64,000 nt of DNA from Salinispirillum sp. LH 10-3-1 (GTDB lineage: Bacteria > Pseudomonadota > Gammaproteobacteria > Pseudomonadales > Natronospirillaceae), in the NCBI RefSeq assembly GCF_030643825.1, contig NZ_CP101717.1:1054001-1118000 (forward strand). The letters run 5' to 3'. The translations under genes were made by a program, and so were the position numbers. Shown one piece after another: positions 1 through 10,595 of the stretch (within the stretch, counting starts at the first letter, position 1; every line of letters starts with the position of its first letter). The notes beneath the pieces were generated by a model. That model saw only the letters and a program-made list of their open reading frames with translations, made no database searches and was not told the DNA's origin.

Positions 1-249
1 CTTCACGATGTGGCCAACGGGGGCGGCAGGCGCTTCAGCGGCGGCTGGTGCCGCAGGCGCTGCGGGTGCGGGTGCCGGGGCAGGTGCTTGCATCTGCTGC
101 ATTGGTGCGCTCATGAAGTGTTGCTGGGGTGGCAACGAATGCGACGTGCGGCTGATACGAATGGACTCTTCACCTTCGGTGATTTCAATTTCGTCAATGC
201 CGGATTCTTCCAGCAGTTCAATCAGTTTTTTAACTTTGCGAATATCCAT
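1..249 (-). CDS. accB: Biotin carboxyl carrier protein of acetyl-CoA carboxylase, N-terminal part
   Basis: AccB carries biotin between the carboxylase and carboxyltransferase halves of acetyl-CoA carboxylase, the first step of fatty acid synthesis. Only the first 83 codons are present; the gene runs off the left edge, so the biotinyl domain is not visible. The start reads [20 protein letters not shown], the conserved N-terminal helix of the family, followed by the Ala/Pro-rich flexible linker. It starts 28 bp after the aroQ stop on the same strand, the classic aroQ-accB(-accC) order, so the two are probably co-transcribed. Identity is seen directly; function is family knowledge. Confidence 0.95.
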   Translation of the reverse strand, partial: MDIRKVKKLIELLEESGIDEIEITEGEESIRISRTSHSLPPQQHFMSAPMQQMQAPAPAPAPAAPAAPAAAEAPAAPVGHIVK

Positions 250-277
250 TTGGGTAATCCTGTCGATGATTGTAGGT

Positions 278-709
278 TTAAAGCTGCTTGCTCAGGTAGC
301 GCAGTGCTGCCCGATAACCCTCGCTGCCTAGGCCACAAATGACGGCAACAGCAAGGTCAGAGAAATAACTGTGATGACGGAACGCTTCTCGACGATGCAC
401 ATTGGACAAGTGCACTTCGATGAATGGGATAGCCACACCGGCTAAGGCATCGCGGATCGCTACGCTGGTGTGAGTGAACGCCGCCGGGTTGATGATCACC
501 GCATCGCTGCGCCCGCGCAGTTGATGAATGTGGTCGATCAACTCATGTTCAGCATTGCTTTGCAGGCAAGCCACCTCGATGCCCAACTCAGCGCCGATCG
601 ATACCAATGAGGCATTGATGTCGTCCAGCGTCTCGTGTCCGTATACTTCAGGCTCACGGGTGCCCAGCAAATTGAGGTTGGGGCCATGTAGTACGGTGAT
701 GTGGGGCAT
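278..709 (-). CDS. aroQ: 3-dehydroquinate dehydratase, type II
   Basis: AroQ dehydrates 3-dehydroquinate to 3-dehydroshikimate in the cytosolic shikimate pathway. The 143-residue product has the usual type II length and opens [20 protein letters not shown], the family signature with the catalytic Tyr shortly after it. [16 protein letters not shown] and [19 protein letters not shown] carry the substrate-binding Asn/His and the catalytic-loop residues. The reading frame is open 25 codons further upstream, but that extension has no family similarity and overlaps the predicted promoter, so the start at 709 was chosen. It is followed by accB 28 bp downstream. Confidence 0.96.
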   Translation of the reverse strand: MPHITVLHGPNLNLLGTREPEVYGHETLDDINASLVSIGAELGIEVACLQSNAEHELIDHIHQLRGRSDAVIINPAAFTHTSVAIRDALAGVAIPFIEVHLSNVHRREAFRHHSYFSDLAVAVICGLGSEGYRAALRYLSKQL

Positions 710-755
710 AAGTATAAAAAGCCGCAAGTTGCAGTGATATTCAGTGAACAGGTAG

Positions 756-784
756 ACAATATTGCGTGACAGGCAATGGGTCAA
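756..784 (-). promoter_or_regulatory. Putative sigma-70 promoter for aroQ-accB
   Basis: Read on the minus strand, a TTGACC -35 hexamer (779-784) and a TATTGT -10 hexamer (756-761) are separated by 17 bp. Transcription would start near 748, giving a leader of about 40 nt before aroQ. Prediction from sequence only. Confidence 0.55.
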
Positions 785-960
785 CGTCTAGCGCTATTTT
801 TTGTTATGAAAAAAACTCAAAAACGCATCGATATTCCCAGAAATACTGCTTACTCGCGATGAAAGAGCTGTTTCGTACACTGTCGAGAGACTGGTAGCCT
901 AAAGGCGGTTACAGATGTATCTTGTACTGATGTCGAAACGACAATCAAAGGAAGGCTAGT

Positions 961-1992
961 ATGGTAAAGCGTTGGTTAAGTAAATTGAATCCAGCCCCTC
1001 TTTGGCACCGAGTTAGATCCTCTTGGGCAACAGGGCTGTCAGGTCGTGGTTACGTCAAGCCCATATTGATTGTCACCAGTGCCTTACTCGTTGTGTTGAT
1101 TGGCTTGGGCATCTGGTGGAGTAAAGAGCCTGATTCCTTTGATGTGGTGGCTTTGGCAGAAGCGCGTGCCGAGGCGCGGGGACACGAAGTCGTGCCGGGC
1201 TATACCACGGTGGCCACCCTTGAGCATGTGATGAGCACCCTGCTGGATAAGCCGGGTGGCTATTTGCAGAATGATGTGATGCCACCGGGTCTGTGGCTGG
1301 ACAATATGCCGAATTGGGAGATGGGAGTGATCATCCAGTCTCGTGATATGGCGCGGGCCTTGCGTCGTGACATGAGTCGTTCGCAGTCGCAGTCGACCGA
1401 AGACCCCGATTTGGTTATTGCTGAACCTCAATTCCATTTCGACTCCAGCAGCTGGATTCTGCCGTCTGCCGAAAGTGAGTATCGTCGCGGTATCCGGCAT
1501 CTTGATTCCTATTTGCATCGGCTAAACAGTACCGGCAACGATCGCGCACAGTTTCACCCGCGCACTGACAGTCTTGCCAATTGGCTGGGCGATGTATCGA
1601 CGCGTTTAGGCTCTATGTCGCAGCGTTTGAGCAACAGTGTCGGTGGGCGTGTATACGGAGTCGGTGAGGACCAGGAAACCGTATCCGAAACGCCTTGGTT
1701 GGAAATTGACGACATTTTCTATGAGGCGCGTGGTTCGGCTTGGGCGTTGGTGCATTTGCTGAAAGCGGTGGAGCACGATTTCGCTGATGTATTGAGCCAG
1801 CGCAATGCCACTGCCAGCTTGCGCCAGATCATTCGCGAGCTGGAAGCCACCCAGCGACCATTGCGCTCGCCCATGGTGCTGAATGGCGACGGCTTTGGCA
1901 TATTGGCCAACCACTCGTTAGTAATGGCTAACTACCTGTCGCGCGCCAATGCGGCGATCATTGATTTGCGCCAGTTGCTGCAATCTAATTGA
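961..1992 (+). CDS. DUF2333 family membrane-anchored protein
   Basis: This is a 343-residue protein with one transmembrane segment near residues 34-53 (a run of Ile, Leu, Val and Thr) followed by a large, presumably periplasmic domain rich in helices. Overall it matches the DUF2333 family of gammaproteobacteria, which has no established function. The segment KPGGYLQNDVMPPGLWLDN around residues 98-116 is a typical conserved block. The start is supported by an AGGAAGG ribosome-binding site 6 nt upstream. It stands alone, divergent from aroQ and followed by a palindromic repeat before ygiQ. No catalytic motif is visible. Confidence 0.85.
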   Translation: MVKRWLSKLNPAPLWHRVRSSWATGLSGRGYVKPILIVTSALLVVLIGLGIWWSKEPDSFDVVALAEARAEARGHEVVPGYTTVATLEHVMSTLLDKPGGYLQNDVMPPGLWLDNMPNWEMGVIIQSRDMARALRRDMSRSQSQSTEDPDLVIAEPQFHFDSSSWILPSAESEYRRGIRHLDSYLHRLNSTGNDRAQFHPRTDSLANWLGDVSTRLGSMSQRLSNSVGGRVYGVGEDQETVSETPWLEIDDIFYEARGSAWALVHLLKAVEHDFADVLSQRNATASLRQIIRELEATQRPLRSPMVLNGDGFGILANHSLVMANYLSRANAAIIDLRQLLQSN

Positions 1993-2035
1993 TTTGCACT
2001 GAGTTAGTCGTTTTTAACGGGGGTATCTGTGTTCC

Positions 2036-2060
2036 GTAGGGCGGCGTGTTTACACCCGCC
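2036..2060. repeat. Dispersed palindromic repeat, copy 1
   Basis: This is one of six intergenic copies in the window of an element reading GTAGGG followed by an inverted repeat of GCGGGTGT and ACACCCGC. Here the left arm has an inserted C (GCGGCGTGTTTACACCCGC). It lies between the DUF2333 gene and ygiQ. Other copies are at 35122, 35154, 51844, 54287 and 55893. Confidence 0.85.
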
Positions 2061-2158
2061 ACTGCGGCCGCTACATGCTGTTATCATAATCAATCACATT
2101 GGCATCGCTGCGGAAATCCGTACAATAGCCCATCTATTCTTCCTCGCGACTCTGCTTT

Positions 2159-4378
2159 ATGTCTACCACCAAGCCCAAACCGCTGTACGCCTATCGGAAA
2201 TACTGGGCAGAATGCTTCGGTCCAGCCCCGTTTTTGCCGATGAGCCGAGCCGAGATGGACGCGCTGGGATGGGACAGTTGTGACATCATCTTGGTTACCG
2301 GCGACGCCTACGTTGATCACCCAAGTTTTGGTATGGCCGTTGTTGGCCGTGTGCTTGAAGCACAAGGCTTTCGCGTCGGTATCATTGCCCAGCCGGATTG
2401 GCAGTCAACCGCTGACTTCAAAGCCTTAGGGCAGCCGAACCTGTTCTTCGGGGTTGCCGCCGGTAACATGGACTCCATGATCAATCGCTACACGGCTGAT
2501 CGTAAAGTGCGCTCCGATGATGCCTATACACCAGGTGGGCAGGGCGGCAGTCGCCCAGATCGAGCTACCATTGTTTACAGTCAGCGGGTCCATGAAGCCT
2601 GGCCGACCGTTCCAATTGTTATTGGCGGTATTGAGGCCAGTTTGCGCCGCCTGGCGCATTACGATTATTGGTCGGACAAGGTGCGCCAGTCCATCTTGAT
2701 TGATAGCCATGCGGATCTGCTGCTGTACGGCAATGCCGAACGCGCCATTGTCGAAATCGCTCACCGGGCAGCGCAAGGCGAACGGCCACGCGATATGCAC
2801 GATATTCGTGCGACCTGCTATGTGGTGAACCAATTGCCGGACGACTTTGCGCGGATTGATTCGCGTACGTTGGATGCACCCAGTAAGCCCTATTTACCGC
2901 AAAATCCTTATCAGGTTACCGAGACGGCAACCTGCAGTGACAGCAAGGCCAAAGCCGCGCGTACGGGCGTGACTGAACAGGGCGTGGTGCAGGCAGAGGC
3001 CAGTGGCGCAGAAGTGGTGGTTGCAGAGCCGGTGCGTTTGCTGGGTGCGGCGTCGGCAAGCCCAACCTTTATTGAATTGCCCGACAGCCAAGCGGTACGG
3101 CAGGACTCCGTGCTGTATGCGCATGCCTCGCGCATCTTTCACCGCGAGACCAATCCCGGTAATGCACGGGCGGTGGCGCAACGGCACGGTGACCGCTGGG
3201 TCTGGCAGAATCCACCCGCCATTCCGCTCAGTACCGATGAATTAGACTGGGTATTTGAGTTGCCTTACCAGCGCATACCCCATCCAGTCTATGGCGATGC
3301 GGTGATTCCAGCGTACGATATGATCAAATTTTCGGTCAACATCATGCGTGGTTGTTTTGGTGGCTGTACCTTCTGCTCCATCACCGAACACGAAGGGCGT
3401 ATTATTCAAAGCCGTTCTGAAGACTCGGTGATTCAGGAAATTGAACGAATTCGTGATAAAACTCCGGGCTTCACCGGTGCGATCTCTGACCTGGGTGGTC
3501 CCACGGCCAATATGTACCACCTGACCTGTAATGACCGTGAAATCGAAGCCAAGTGCCGTCGTCCGTCCTGTGTGTATCCGACGATTTGCGGCAACTTGAT
3601 TACTGATCACAGTCCGACCACTAAGCTGTATCGTCGCGCCCGTGCCTTGCCAGGCATCAAGCAGATCCGTATTGCTTCGGGATTACGCTATGACTTGGCA
3701 GTAAAAGATCCGGAATACGTACGAGAACTGGTCACCCATCATGTGGGCGGGTATTTGAAAATTGCCCCGGAGCATACCGAAAGCGGCCCACTCGACTTGA
3801 TGATGAAACCGGGCATGGGGGCGTACGACGAATTCAAGGAGATGTTTGACCGCTTCTCGAAAGAGGCCGGTAAAGAACAGTATCTGATTCCGTATTTTAT
3901 CGCCGCACACCCCGGCTCTACCGACGAAGACATGATGGCGTTGGCGATTTGGCTGAAAGCGCACAAGTTTCGTGTCGATCAGGTACAGAATTTCTATCCG
4001 TCGCCCATGGCAACGGCCACAGCGATGTTCCACACCGGTAAGAATCCGCTCAAACCGTTAAAATTGCAGCGCGAAGGCAAGATATATTCGGCCCGCGGCA
4101 AGCAGCAGCGCTTGTTGCATAAGGCGTTTTTGCAATACCACCGACCAGAGAATTGGCCCATGTTGCGTCAAGCGTTGAAGCGGATGGGGCGGGCCGATTT
4201 AATTGGGCGCGGTAAAACACACTTGGTGCCGCCGGAAGGCGTGCAAAAAGACCGTTATGCGCCGCGCTTTAATGCGCGGACGCAGCATACAGGTTTGCCA
4301 CATAACCCAAGCAATCCTGCAAAAGGGAAGGGGGCGCGCGGCAAGCCTGCCTCAAAAAGAGCAAGCAAGCCGCACTGA
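2159..4378 (+). CDS. ygiQ: YgiQ family radical SAM protein (UPF0313)
   Basis: This is a large radical S-adenosylmethionine enzyme of unknown substrate. The 739-residue product has an N-terminal cobalamin-binding-like domain (about residues 1-330) and then the radical SAM core. The [4Fe-4S] cysteines are in CFGGCTFC at residues 399, 403 and 406 (CxxxCxxC). [20 protein letters not shown] and [20 protein letters not shown] are characteristic YgiQ blocks. The C-terminal 40 residues are basic and low-complexity. The family is widespread and its reaction is not established. A variable Ala-rich insertion at about residues 260-300 is normal for the family. Confidence 0.93.
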   Translation: MSTTKPKPLYAYRKYWAECFGPAPFLPMSRAEMDALGWDSCDIILVTGDAYVDHPSFGMAVVGRVLEAQGFRVGIIAQPDWQSTADFKALGQPNLFFGVAAGNMDSMINRYTADRKVRSDDAYTPGGQGGSRPDRATIVYSQRVHEAWPTVPIVIGGIEASLRRLAHYDYWSDKVRQSILIDSHADLLLYGNAERAIVEIAHRAAQGERPRDMHDIRATCYVVNQLPDDFARIDSRTLDAPSKPYLPQNPYQVTETATCSDSKAKAARTGVTEQGVVQAEASGAEVVVAEPVRLLGAASASPTFIELPDSQAVRQDSVLYAHASRIFHRETNPGNARAVAQRHGDRWVWQNPPAIPLSTDELDWVFELPYQRIPHPVYGDAVIPAYDMIKFSVNIMRGCFGGCTFCSITEHEGRIIQSRSEDSVIQEIERIRDKTPGFTGAISDLGGPTANMYHLTCNDREIEAKCRRPSCVYPTICGNLITDHSPTTKLYRRARALPGIKQIRIASGLRYDLAVKDPEYVRELVTHHVGGYLKIAPEHTESGPLDLMMKPGMGAYDEFKEMFDRFSKEAGKEQYLIPYFIAAHPGSTDEDMMALAIWLKAHKFRVDQVQNFYPSPMATATAMFHTGKNPLKPLKLQREGKIYSARGKQQRLLHKAFLQYHRPENWPMLRQALKRMGRADLIGRGKTHLVPPEGVQKDRYAPRFNARTQHTGLPHNPSNPAKGKGARGKPASKRASKPH

Positions 4379-4393
4379 GTGCAGGAGTGATGG

Positions 4394-5290
4394 CTAAGGG
4401 GTTGGTGTGGTGTCCGGCTCGTTTTCCGTCACTGCCGTTGTTCCAACCGGCATCACTTGCAAGTGCAAGATACGGCGGTCATCGGCACTGTGCACGGTGA
4501 ACAGTAGGTCGGCGATACGCACGGACTCGCCTTTTTTCGGTAGATAGCCAAACACGTGGGTGACAAAGCCGCCGATGGTGTCGAACTCGTCATCGCTCAA
4601 AGCGGTATCGAAGTGTTCATTGAAGTCTTCAATCTCGGTCAGCGCCGCGACCTTGAACAAGCCGCCACCCATTTCTTGAATATCTTCTTCTTCCGCTGGG
4701 TCGTGCTCGTCTTCAATATCGCCGACGATCTCTTCCAGTACGTCTTCAATGGTGACCAAGCCAGCGACACCGCCGTACTCATCGACCACCACGGCCAAAT
4801 GGTTGCGTGTTTCGCGGAAGTCGCGCAACAGGCGATTCAGCCGCTTGATCTCCGGCACAAACACGGGCTGGCGAATAATTTTGTGCAGGTTAGCCGCAAT
4901 CTTCTCAGCATCGAACGCGTATTCCTGCGCCAGTTGCAGAATGTCTTTGGCCAGCAGTACGCCGGTTACAGTGGAGTTGTCTTCACTCAATACCGGAAAA
5001 CGCGAATGTGACGAGGTGACGATCTTTTCCATGATGGTGGCAAAGCTGTCATCGTGCTCAATGCAGACCATTTGCGAGCGTGGCACCATGATGTCACGTG
5101 CATGTTGATCGGTGACCTTCATGGCACCTTGCATGATGTGGAGTGCAGAATGGTCCAGCAGTTCGTTTTCGTGCGCTTCTTGCAGTAATTCCATGACTTG
5201 TTCTTTGTCACGTAACTCTGATGAAAACGCATCAGCCAGTTTCTCAAGCCAGCTACGCCTGCCGGACTGACTACTCGGTTCTTCGCTCAT
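4394..5290 (-). CDS. corC: CorC/YbeX family protein with CBS pair and CorC_HlyC domain
   Basis: This 298-residue protein is related to Mg2+/Co2+ efflux factor CorC. After a short polar N-terminus come two CBS motifs (about residues 70-190, with [16 protein letters not shown] at the first), then [20 protein letters not shown] and a C-terminal CorC_HlyC domain. No transmembrane segments are present, as in true CorC rather than the membrane-bound HlyC/CNNM forms. It overlaps ybeY by 4 bp (ATGA), making it the last gene of miaB-ybeZ-ybeY-corC. The role in metal homeostasis or ribosome-associated Mg2+ is family knowledge. Confidence 0.94.
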   Translation of the reverse strand: MSEEPSSQSGRRSWLEKLADAFSSELRDKEQVMELLQEAHENELLDHSALHIMQGAMKVTDQHARDIMVPRSQMVCIEHDDSFATIMEKIVTSSHSRFPVLSEDNSTVTGVLLAKDILQLAQEYAFDAEKIAANLHKIIRQPVFVPEIKRLNRLLRDFRETRNHLAVVVDEYGGVAGLVTIEDVLEEIVGDIEDEHDPAEEEDIQEMGGGLFKVAALTEIEDFNEHFDTALSDDEFDTIGGFVTHVFGYLPKKGESVRIADLLFTVHSADDRRILHLQVMPVGTTAVTENEPDTTPTP

Positions 5291-5775
5291 GGGGTGAGGT
5301 TCTCGCTCCCGTTAATAATATAAGGATCTGGTATGCCCAGTTGGAACAATAATTCGCGCTCAAGCTGTTCCATTTCTTCAGCGTCATCATCGGAAATATG
5401 GTCATAACCCAATAAATGCAAGGCTCCATGAATCACCATGTGGGCCCAGTGATGCAGTATTGGCTTCTGCTGCTCCTCAGCTTCTTGATTCACCACCGGT
5501 ACGCAGATTACCAGATCACCCAAGTAATCTTCGTCAAGGGGAATGTCGGCTGGGGCTTCAAACGGGAAAGACAGCACATTGGTCGGTTTGTCTTTGCCAC
5601 GATAGGTGTTATTCAACTGTTGTGACTCGGCGCTGTCAACTAACCTTACGGTTAAGCCTGAAGCGCTGTCTAAACGGGTCGCCAGCGGTGCGAGCCAGTT
5701 GACCACCATCGCCTCGTCTGGTCGTTCTCCGGGCGCCGTACAGGCATCCTGCAAAGTGACTTCTAACGTGCTCAT
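5287..5775 (-). CDS. ybeY: Endoribonuclease YbeY, rRNA maturation factor
   Basis: YbeY is a zinc-dependent endoribonuclease needed for 16S rRNA 3'-end maturation and 70S ribosome quality control. The 162-residue product has the three-histidine zinc site [15 protein letters not shown] (HxxxHxxxxxH pattern) near residue 120, and [18 protein letters not shown], the conserved UPF0054 block, near residue 55. It overlaps ybeZ upstream and corC downstream by 4 bp each, so the three proteins are probably translationally coupled. The assignment is firm. Confidence 0.97.
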   Translation of the reverse strand: MSTLEVTLQDACTAPGERPDEAMVVNWLAPLATRLDSASGLTVRLVDSAESQQLNNTYRGKDKPTNVLSFPFEAPADIPLDEDYLGDLVICVPVVNQEAEEQQKPILHHWAHMVIHGALHLLGYDHISDDDAEEMEQLERELLFQLGIPDPYIINGSENLTP

Positions 5776-6818
5776 TGATGTTCTTTTGGTTCGTTGGCAT
5801 CCCAGGCTTCATAGGCGTCTACAATGCGCTGAACCACCGGGTGGCGCACCACGTCTTTAGAAGCGAAGCGCACAAAGCTGATACCCGGTACCCCCTCCAG
5901 TACTTCCACAGCATGGGCCAGGCCGGATTTTTGGTTGCGCGGTAAGTCGACCTGCGTCGGATCGCCGGTGATGACAGCGGTAGAGCCAAAGCCAATGCGG
6001 GTCAGGAACATTTTCATCTGTTCACGCGTGGTGTTCTGGCTTTCGTCTAGGATGATAAAAGAATGGCTCAGCGTTCGGCCGCGCATATAGGCCAGTGGAG
6101 CGACCTCAATGATGTTGCGTTCAATCAGGCGATCGACCTTTTCGAAGCCCAGCATTTCATACAATGCGTCGTACAGTGGACGCAAATAGGGGTCCACTTT
6201 TTGCGCTAAATCACCGGGTAGGAACCCCAGTTTTTCGCCGGCCTCTACCGCTGGGCGTACCAATAATATGCGTTTTACGTCATCGCGCATCAAGGCATTC
6301 ACGGCGCAGGCTACGGCCAGGAACGTTTTGCCGGTGCCCGCTGGGCCGAGGCCAAAATTGATGTCATTGCGTTGCACCGCATCCACATAGGCTGTCTGGT
6401 TAGGACCTTTGGGCTTGACCACCATTTTGGGCGTGCGAATCTCGTTCAGGCGGGGATTAGACCATGGGTTACTCGGGCTGATTTCCGCACTGACTCGTGT
6501 TTCGATTTCGGCGTCTTGGAGGTGCAGATGCACGGTGTCGGGCGAGAGGTCTTTGCCGCCTTTGGTTTGTTGGTACAAATCAGTGAGCAGCTTTTTCACA
6601 ACCTGTGCCAAGTCGGCCTCCGCTTTCACTTCAAAATGATTGCCGCGACTGAGTATGCGCACATCTAAGCGTTCTTCAATCAAACGCAAATTCTCGTTGC
6701 CTAGGCCGCACAAGCTGGCCAGACGATGCGGGTTGTCGGGGTTGAGGTCAAATTGTAATGCTGTGATTTCAGGAGTATCTGTGGTGGTCAAAAAGTCCGC
6801 CTCGTGGTTGCTGTTCAC
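5772..6818 (-). CDS. ybeZ: PhoH-like ATPase YbeZ
   Basis: This is a PhoH-family ATPase/putative RNA helicase partner of YbeY. The 348-residue product has an N-terminal KH-like region (about residues 30-110) and the P-loop [16 protein letters not shown], followed by the Walker B-type FIILDESQN and [20 protein letters not shown]. It starts 16 bp after the miaB stop and overlaps ybeY by 4 bp. In Enterobacteria ybeZYX belongs to the heat-shock regulon. No sigma-32 site is visible in the short miaB-ybeZ gap here. Confidence 0.95.
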   Translation of the reverse strand: MNSNHEADFLTTTDTPEITALQFDLNPDNPHRLASLCGLGNENLRLIEERLDVRILSRGNHFEVKAEADLAQVVKKLLTDLYQQTKGGKDLSPDTVHLHLQDAEIETRVSAEISPSNPWSNPRLNEIRTPKMVVKPKGPNQTAYVDAVQRNDINFGLGPAGTGKTFLAVACAVNALMRDDVKRILLVRPAVEAGEKLGFLPGDLAQKVDPYLRPLYDALYEMLGFEKVDRLIERNIIEVAPLAYMRGRTLSHSFIILDESQNTTREQMKMFLTRIGFGSTAVITGDPTQVDLPRNQKSGLAHAVEVLEGVPGISFVRFASKDVVRHPVVQRIVDAYEAWDANEPKEHQ

Positions 6819-6834
6819 TGTATGGAAGTATAGA

Positions 6835-8190
6835 TCAATACGCCAGATCAGCGTTAATTAGCTCACCACGTAACGAATTGTGGTAAGCCTCATTGATACG
6901 CACCTGAACGAATTTGCCAATGAGACTTTCGTCGGTGCAGGGGAAGTAGGTCAAGCGGTTATTTTCGGTCTTACCGACGAGTTCGCCGGGGTTGCGCTGC
7001 GAAGCATTCTCGACCAGCAGCAATTGTGTCGTACCGATCATGGCGCGAGAAATATCCATGGCAATCTGTCCGATGCGATCCTGCAGGATTTGCAGACGCT
7101 GCTTTTTGACGGATTCCGGAGTGTCGTCGGTCAGTTGCGCCGCAGGGGTGCCGGGACGCGCGCTGTAAACAAAGCTGAACGAATGATCAAAGCCGATGGT
7201 TTGGATGACGTTCATGGTCGCCATGAAGTCCTCTTCCGTCTCACCGGGGAAGCCAATGATGAAATCCGAAGAGAAGCTGATATCGGGGCGCAGCGCACGA
7301 ATACGTTCCAGCTTGTCGATGTACTCAGCAGCGGTATGGCCGCGCTTCATGGCCTTAAGGATATTATCGCTGCCACTTTGCACCGGCAGATGCAGGTGGC
7401 TGACCAATTCAGGGACATCGGCATAGACATCAATCAGGCTGTCACTGAATTCGACCGGATGCGATGTCGTAAAGCGGATGCGGTCAATGCCGTCGATCTG
7501 TGCGGTGACCGTGATCAGCTCGGCAAGGTCAGCGACGGTGCCGTCGTGTTTAGGTCCTTGGTAGGCGTTCACGTTTTGGCCTAAGAAATTAATCTCACGC
7601 ACACCTTGTGCCGCCAAGTGGGCGACTTCGGCCAAAACGTCGTCATACGGTCGGCTGACTTCTTCGCCGCGCGTGTAGGGCACCACACAAAAGGTGCAGT
7701 ACTTTGAGCAGCCTTCCATCACCGAGACGAAGGCAGTTACACCGTTGCTACTGGGGGCTGGCAAATGATCGAACTTCTCGATTTCCGGAAAAGTGACGTC
7801 AATGGCTGCAATACGATTGCCATTGGCGGTGGCCGAGCCGCCCTTCAATAGCTCGGGCAGGCGATGTAGGGTCTGCGGCCCGAAAATCATATCCACGTAA
7901 GGCGCGCGCTGGCTGATGCTGTCGCCTTCTTGGCTCGCCACGCAGCCGCCCACTCCGATTTTTAGGTTGGGGTTCTTTTTCTTAAGTTTCTTCCAGCGCC
8001 CCAGTTGATGAAACACCTTTTCCTGGGCTTTTTCACGAATGGAACAGGTGTTCAGCAGAATAACATCGGCGTCTTCTGCGGAATGTGTGAGTTCCATGCC
8101 CTCGCTGTCTTTGAGCAAGTCCGCCATGCGGGCAGAGTCGTACTCATTCATCTGACAGCCGTGGGTTTTAATGAATAGCTTTTTGGTCAT
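6835..8190 (-). CDS. miaB: tRNA-2-methylthio-N6-dimethylallyladenosine synthase
   Basis: MiaB adds the 2-methylthio group to i6A37 of tRNAs reading U-starting codons. The 451-residue product has the N-terminal MTTase domain with cluster cysteines ([37 protein letters not shown]). The radical SAM motif is [15 protein letters not shown], and a C-terminal TRAM domain follows. Length and motif order are standard. It is the first gene of the leftward miaB-ybeZ-ybeY-corC operon. The related ribosomal-protein methylthiotransferase rimO is also in this window (35.9 kb). Confidence 0.97.
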   Translation of the reverse strand: MTKKLFIKTHGCQMNEYDSARMADLLKDSEGMELTHSAEDADVILLNTCSIREKAQEKVFHQLGRWKKLKKKNPNLKIGVGGCVASQEGDSISQRAPYVDMIFGPQTLHRLPELLKGGSATANGNRIAAIDVTFPEIEKFDHLPAPSSNGVTAFVSVMEGCSKYCTFCVVPYTRGEEVSRPYDDVLAEVAHLAAQGVREINFLGQNVNAYQGPKHDGTVADLAELITVTAQIDGIDRIRFTTSHPVEFSDSLIDVYADVPELVSHLHLPVQSGSDNILKAMKRGHTAAEYIDKLERIRALRPDISFSSDFIIGFPGETEEDFMATMNVIQTIGFDHSFSFVYSARPGTPAAQLTDDTPESVKKQRLQILQDRIGQIAMDISRAMIGTTQLLLVENASQRNPGELVGKTENNRLTYFPCTDESLIGKFVQVRINEAYHNSLRGELINADLAY

Positions 8191-8238
8191 GGTGTACTTC
8201 AGTCAGTCCTGTGTGCGAGCAAATCTGTAAGGGCGCGG

Positions 8239-8267
8239 ATTATACCTGTTGTGGTGTTGAAAACACA
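8239..8267 (-). promoter_or_regulatory. Putative promoter of the miaB operon
   Basis: On the minus strand a perfect TATAAT -10 box lies at 8239-8244, about 50 bp before the miaB start. The -35 region (GTGTTT or TGTGTT, near 8261-8267) is a poor match, so the call rests mainly on the -10 box. Confidence 0.4.
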
Positions 8268-8360
8268 GGGGCTATACGCCCGCTAGGTACAACAGAAATC
8301 GCGTGATAAAATCCGCCGCTTTGTTGGGGTTCCTCGATTTCCTAGTCTAAGGTTTAAGGT

Positions 8361-8696
8361 ATGACTGATAAAAAACGCATTGTGTATCGTGTGATTTTCG
8401 TCCACCAAGACAAGGTGTACGAGGTGTTTTGTCGCGAAGTAACGCAGAGTGACATGCATGGCTTTATTGAGTTGGGAGGCTTTATTTTCGGTGAGCGTTC
8501 GCAGGTGGTGGTTGATCCTGGCGAAGAGAAGCTGAAAAGTGAGTTTTCTGGCGTGAAGCGCAGCTATGTACCGATGCATCGGGTGTTGCGTATTGACGAA
8601 ATGGACAAAGAAGGCGTCGCGAAGGTGCGCGACCACACGGGTAAGGGTGAGGTGACCCCTTTTCCTGCACCGCCAAGGCCCAGTGGCCGCAGTTAG
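8361..8696 (+). CDS. DUF1820 family protein
   Basis: This is a 111-residue cytosolic protein matching DUF1820, a gammaproteobacterial family of unknown function. Its first 75 residues are well-formed beta/alpha sequence (RIVYRVIFVHQDKVYEVFCR; FIELGGFIFGERSQVVVDP) and the last 20 are Pro/Gly-rich and probably disordered. An AAGGT-type ribosome-binding site precedes the ATG. It is divergent from miaB and followed 33 bp later by the glucosaminidase gene on the same strand. No catalytic residues are evident. Confidence 0.85.
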   Translation: MTDKKRIVYRVIFVHQDKVYEVFCREVTQSDMHGFIELGGFIFGERSQVVVDPGEEKLKSEFSGVKRSYVPMHRVLRIDEMDKEGVAKVRDHTGKGEVTPFPAPPRPSGRS

Positions 8697-8729
8697 TTGT
8701 TGGCCATTGTTGGCTAGGAGAGCATTACT

Positions 8730-9557
8730 ATGTTGAAACAGCAGTATCCGAGAGCGAATCGATGGCCACTGGGCTGGTTGGTGATAGGTGTGGTAGCCCT
8801 ATTGGCAGCGTTTTGGGGTTGGGAGCGTGGACAAGATGCCGAAGAGCGTGCTCGAGAGGCCATTCGCGCTGCGGAGGAGGCTGCCGCGTTGGCGTTGCTG
8901 GCGCTGCCGGATTTTGCGTCCGAGCCAACGGTGCAGGCGCGGAAAGATGCGTTCTATAGTTATCTGATTCCATTGGCCGAGGCCGAAAATGAGCGCGTGC
9001 TGCGCTTACGAGCGGAAATAAAGGGTTGGCATGCGCGCTTGCAGGCCGGTGAAGAGCTGTCGGAACGCACGGTTGAGCGGTTGCTTGCGGTGTCCGAACT
9101 CTATTACGTGAGCCGGGACCAGTCGCTGTTGGCGCAAACCGAGGCACTGCTGGTCAAGGTGGATGCCATCCCGATGTCTTTGATCATAGCGCAAGCGGCC
9201 AATGAGTCCGCGTGGGGAACGTCTCGGTTTGCATTGCTGGGTAATAACCTGTTCGGCCAGTGGTGTTTTTCTGAAGGCTGCGGTGTTGTGCCGCGAGGCC
9301 GCCCGGAGGGCGAGACGTATGAAGTGCGTGCGTTTGATCACGCCGGACTGTCGGTGCGGGCGTACATTCTGAATTTGAATCGGCATAACGGTTACGACGA
9401 GTTACGTGCCTTGCGGGCCGCTGCACGCGAAGAGAGTGAGGTCGTCAGTGGTCTCGATCTCACGGCGGGCCTGATTGCTTATTCGACCCGCCGAGAGGAG
9501 TACGTGGAAGAGCTTAATGCGATGATTCGTTTTAACGGTCTACAGGCCCTTGATTGA
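8730..9557 (+). CDS. Bax-like glucosaminidase domain protein
   Basis: This is a predicted peptidoglycan N-acetylglucosaminidase of the Bax family (glycoside hydrolase 73-like). The 275-residue product has one N-terminal membrane anchor (about residues 14-32), a charged helical stretch, then the catalytic domain from about residue 130. IIAQAANESAWGTSRFALLG carries the catalytic Glu, and GNNLFGQWCFSEGCG a conserved loop. It is predicted to be periplasmic and tethered to the inner membrane. A strong AGGAGAG site precedes the ATG. Its 3' end overlaps the convergent polysaccharide deacetylase gene by 26 bp. Confidence 0.88.
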   Translation: MLKQQYPRANRWPLGWLVIGVVALLAAFWGWERGQDAEERAREAIRAAEEAAALALLALPDFASEPTVQARKDAFYSYLIPLAEAENERVLRLRAEIKGWHARLQAGEELSERTVERLLAVSELYYVSRDQSLLAQTEALLVKVDAIPMSLIIAQAANESAWGTSRFALLGNNLFGQWCFSEGCGVVPRGRPEGETYEVRAFDHAGLSVRAYILNLNRHNGYDELRALRAAAREESEVVSGLDLTAGLIAYSTRREEYVEELNAMIRFNGLQALD

Positions 9558-10572
9558 TCAGCCACTGCTGAGACAGCCAATAGAAGACACCGTTAACGCT
9601 GCGTGATGGCGCAGTGCAGTTGTAGCGCTGCCGACCATCGCGCAATTCACTTTCCGTTTGGGTGATCAGCCAGCCAGCTTCGATTCTGGTTGGCAACGGA
9701 TCGCCACCGCCAGAGAAACACTGAATAGCATCCCAGCGTACGTCAGGATTATCCAGTGTACGCACGCGTAAAATCGGGAAGCGATCATTGGTGACCGGAT
9801 CAGCCAGCGGGAATTCAACCGGCAGAGGCCGGCCTCTCAGTTTGGGGCGCAGCGTGTTCAGGTTGGCAAAGATGCCGCCGGCGGCATAGCGTGGCAGTGC
9901 CATCATGTCAGAAAATTCGGCGACACCACCGGAGTGTTGGCCAAAAGCCATCTCGTACCCTTCCTCGCGCAGCGCTGCTTGCAGCAGATCATTGTATTCA
10001 CCGTAGGGGTAGGCAAATACTTTGGGTAATTCGGTGCCTAATTCCGCTTCGAGGCGCGCCTGCCCGGTACGAATGCTTTCCATCGCGTTATTGAGCCAGG
10101 CTTCATCATAGGTGTCGGAACGCACCAAGTATTCATGCCCGTGACTGTGATTCAAAATAGTCACGCCTGCGGCATGCATTTCGCGATGCATATCCCACGT
10201 CATGACTAGGCGAGAGCCTTGGTCAACGGGTTGGGTAGCGGTAAAGATGGTAAACGGAAAGCCAGCCTCTTTAAGCATTGGCCAGGCTGTTGTGTAGTTG
10301 TTGCGGTAGGCGTCATCGAAGGTGATGGCGACAGCGTTGTCGGGCAGGTCGCGACCAGCGCGAATTTCATCCATCGCCCACAGCAGGTCAACCACGGTGT
10401 GGTGTTCTTTGAGGTAGTCGAGGTGATCCTGAAAGACGGCCACACGTGTTGACGTCGATGGTGGCGTGTCATCGGCAATGTGATGGTACATCAGGATGTT
10501 TAATGCCAGGCTTGGCGTAGCGAGGAAGAGTGCTAGTAGTGTTCCGAGCATGGCTCGGTTAAAGAAGACCAT
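9532..10572 (-). CDS. Secreted polysaccharide deacetylase (NodB/PgaB-like)
   Basis: This is a predicted extracytoplasmic carbohydrate esterase 4 enzyme. From the chosen start it has 346 residues, with a signal peptide (MVFFNRAMLGTLLALFLA... cleaved after PSLA) and then the NodB fold. ILMYHHIADD, the metal-site Asp pair in ITFDDAYRNNY, and the HxxxH in NHSHGHEYL follow in order. This resembles PgaB N-terminal deacetylases acting on poly-GlcNAc, but no pga operon is nearby. The open frame continues upstream to 10674, but that extension is translated tRNA-Gln and was discarded. It begins only 23 nt after tRNA-Gln. Confidence 0.87.
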   Translation of the reverse strand: MVFFNRAMLGTLLALFLATPSLALNILMYHHIADDTPPSTSTRVAVFQDHLDYLKEHHTVVDLLWAMDEIRAGRDLPDNAVAITFDDAYRNNYTTAWPMLKEAGFPFTIFTATQPVDQGSRLVMTWDMHREMHAAGVTILNHSHGHEYLVRSDTYDEAWLNNAMESIRTGQARLEAELGTELPKVFAYPYGEYNDLLQAALREEGYEMAFGQHSGGVAEFSDMMALPRYAAGGIFANLNTLRPKLRGRPLPVEFPLADPVTNDRFPILRVRTLDNPDVRWDAIQCFSGGGDPLPTRIEAGWLITQTESELRDGRQRYNCTAPSRSVNGVFYWLSQQWLINQGPVDR

Positions 10573-10595
10573 ACGAACTCCAATGTTAGAAAGGA

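Noticed and set aside
8-342. Gly/Ala-rich and other frames on the plus strand at the window start
   Set aside because: They are antisense to accB and its low-complexity linker.
710-784. Upstream extension of aroQ by 25 codons
   Set aside because: It has no family similarity and overlaps a predicted promoter; [11 protein letters not shown] is the normal start.
6880-7584. 234-codon frame antisense to miaB
   Set aside because: Shadow of a strongly coding gene; no ribosome-binding site or family resemblance.
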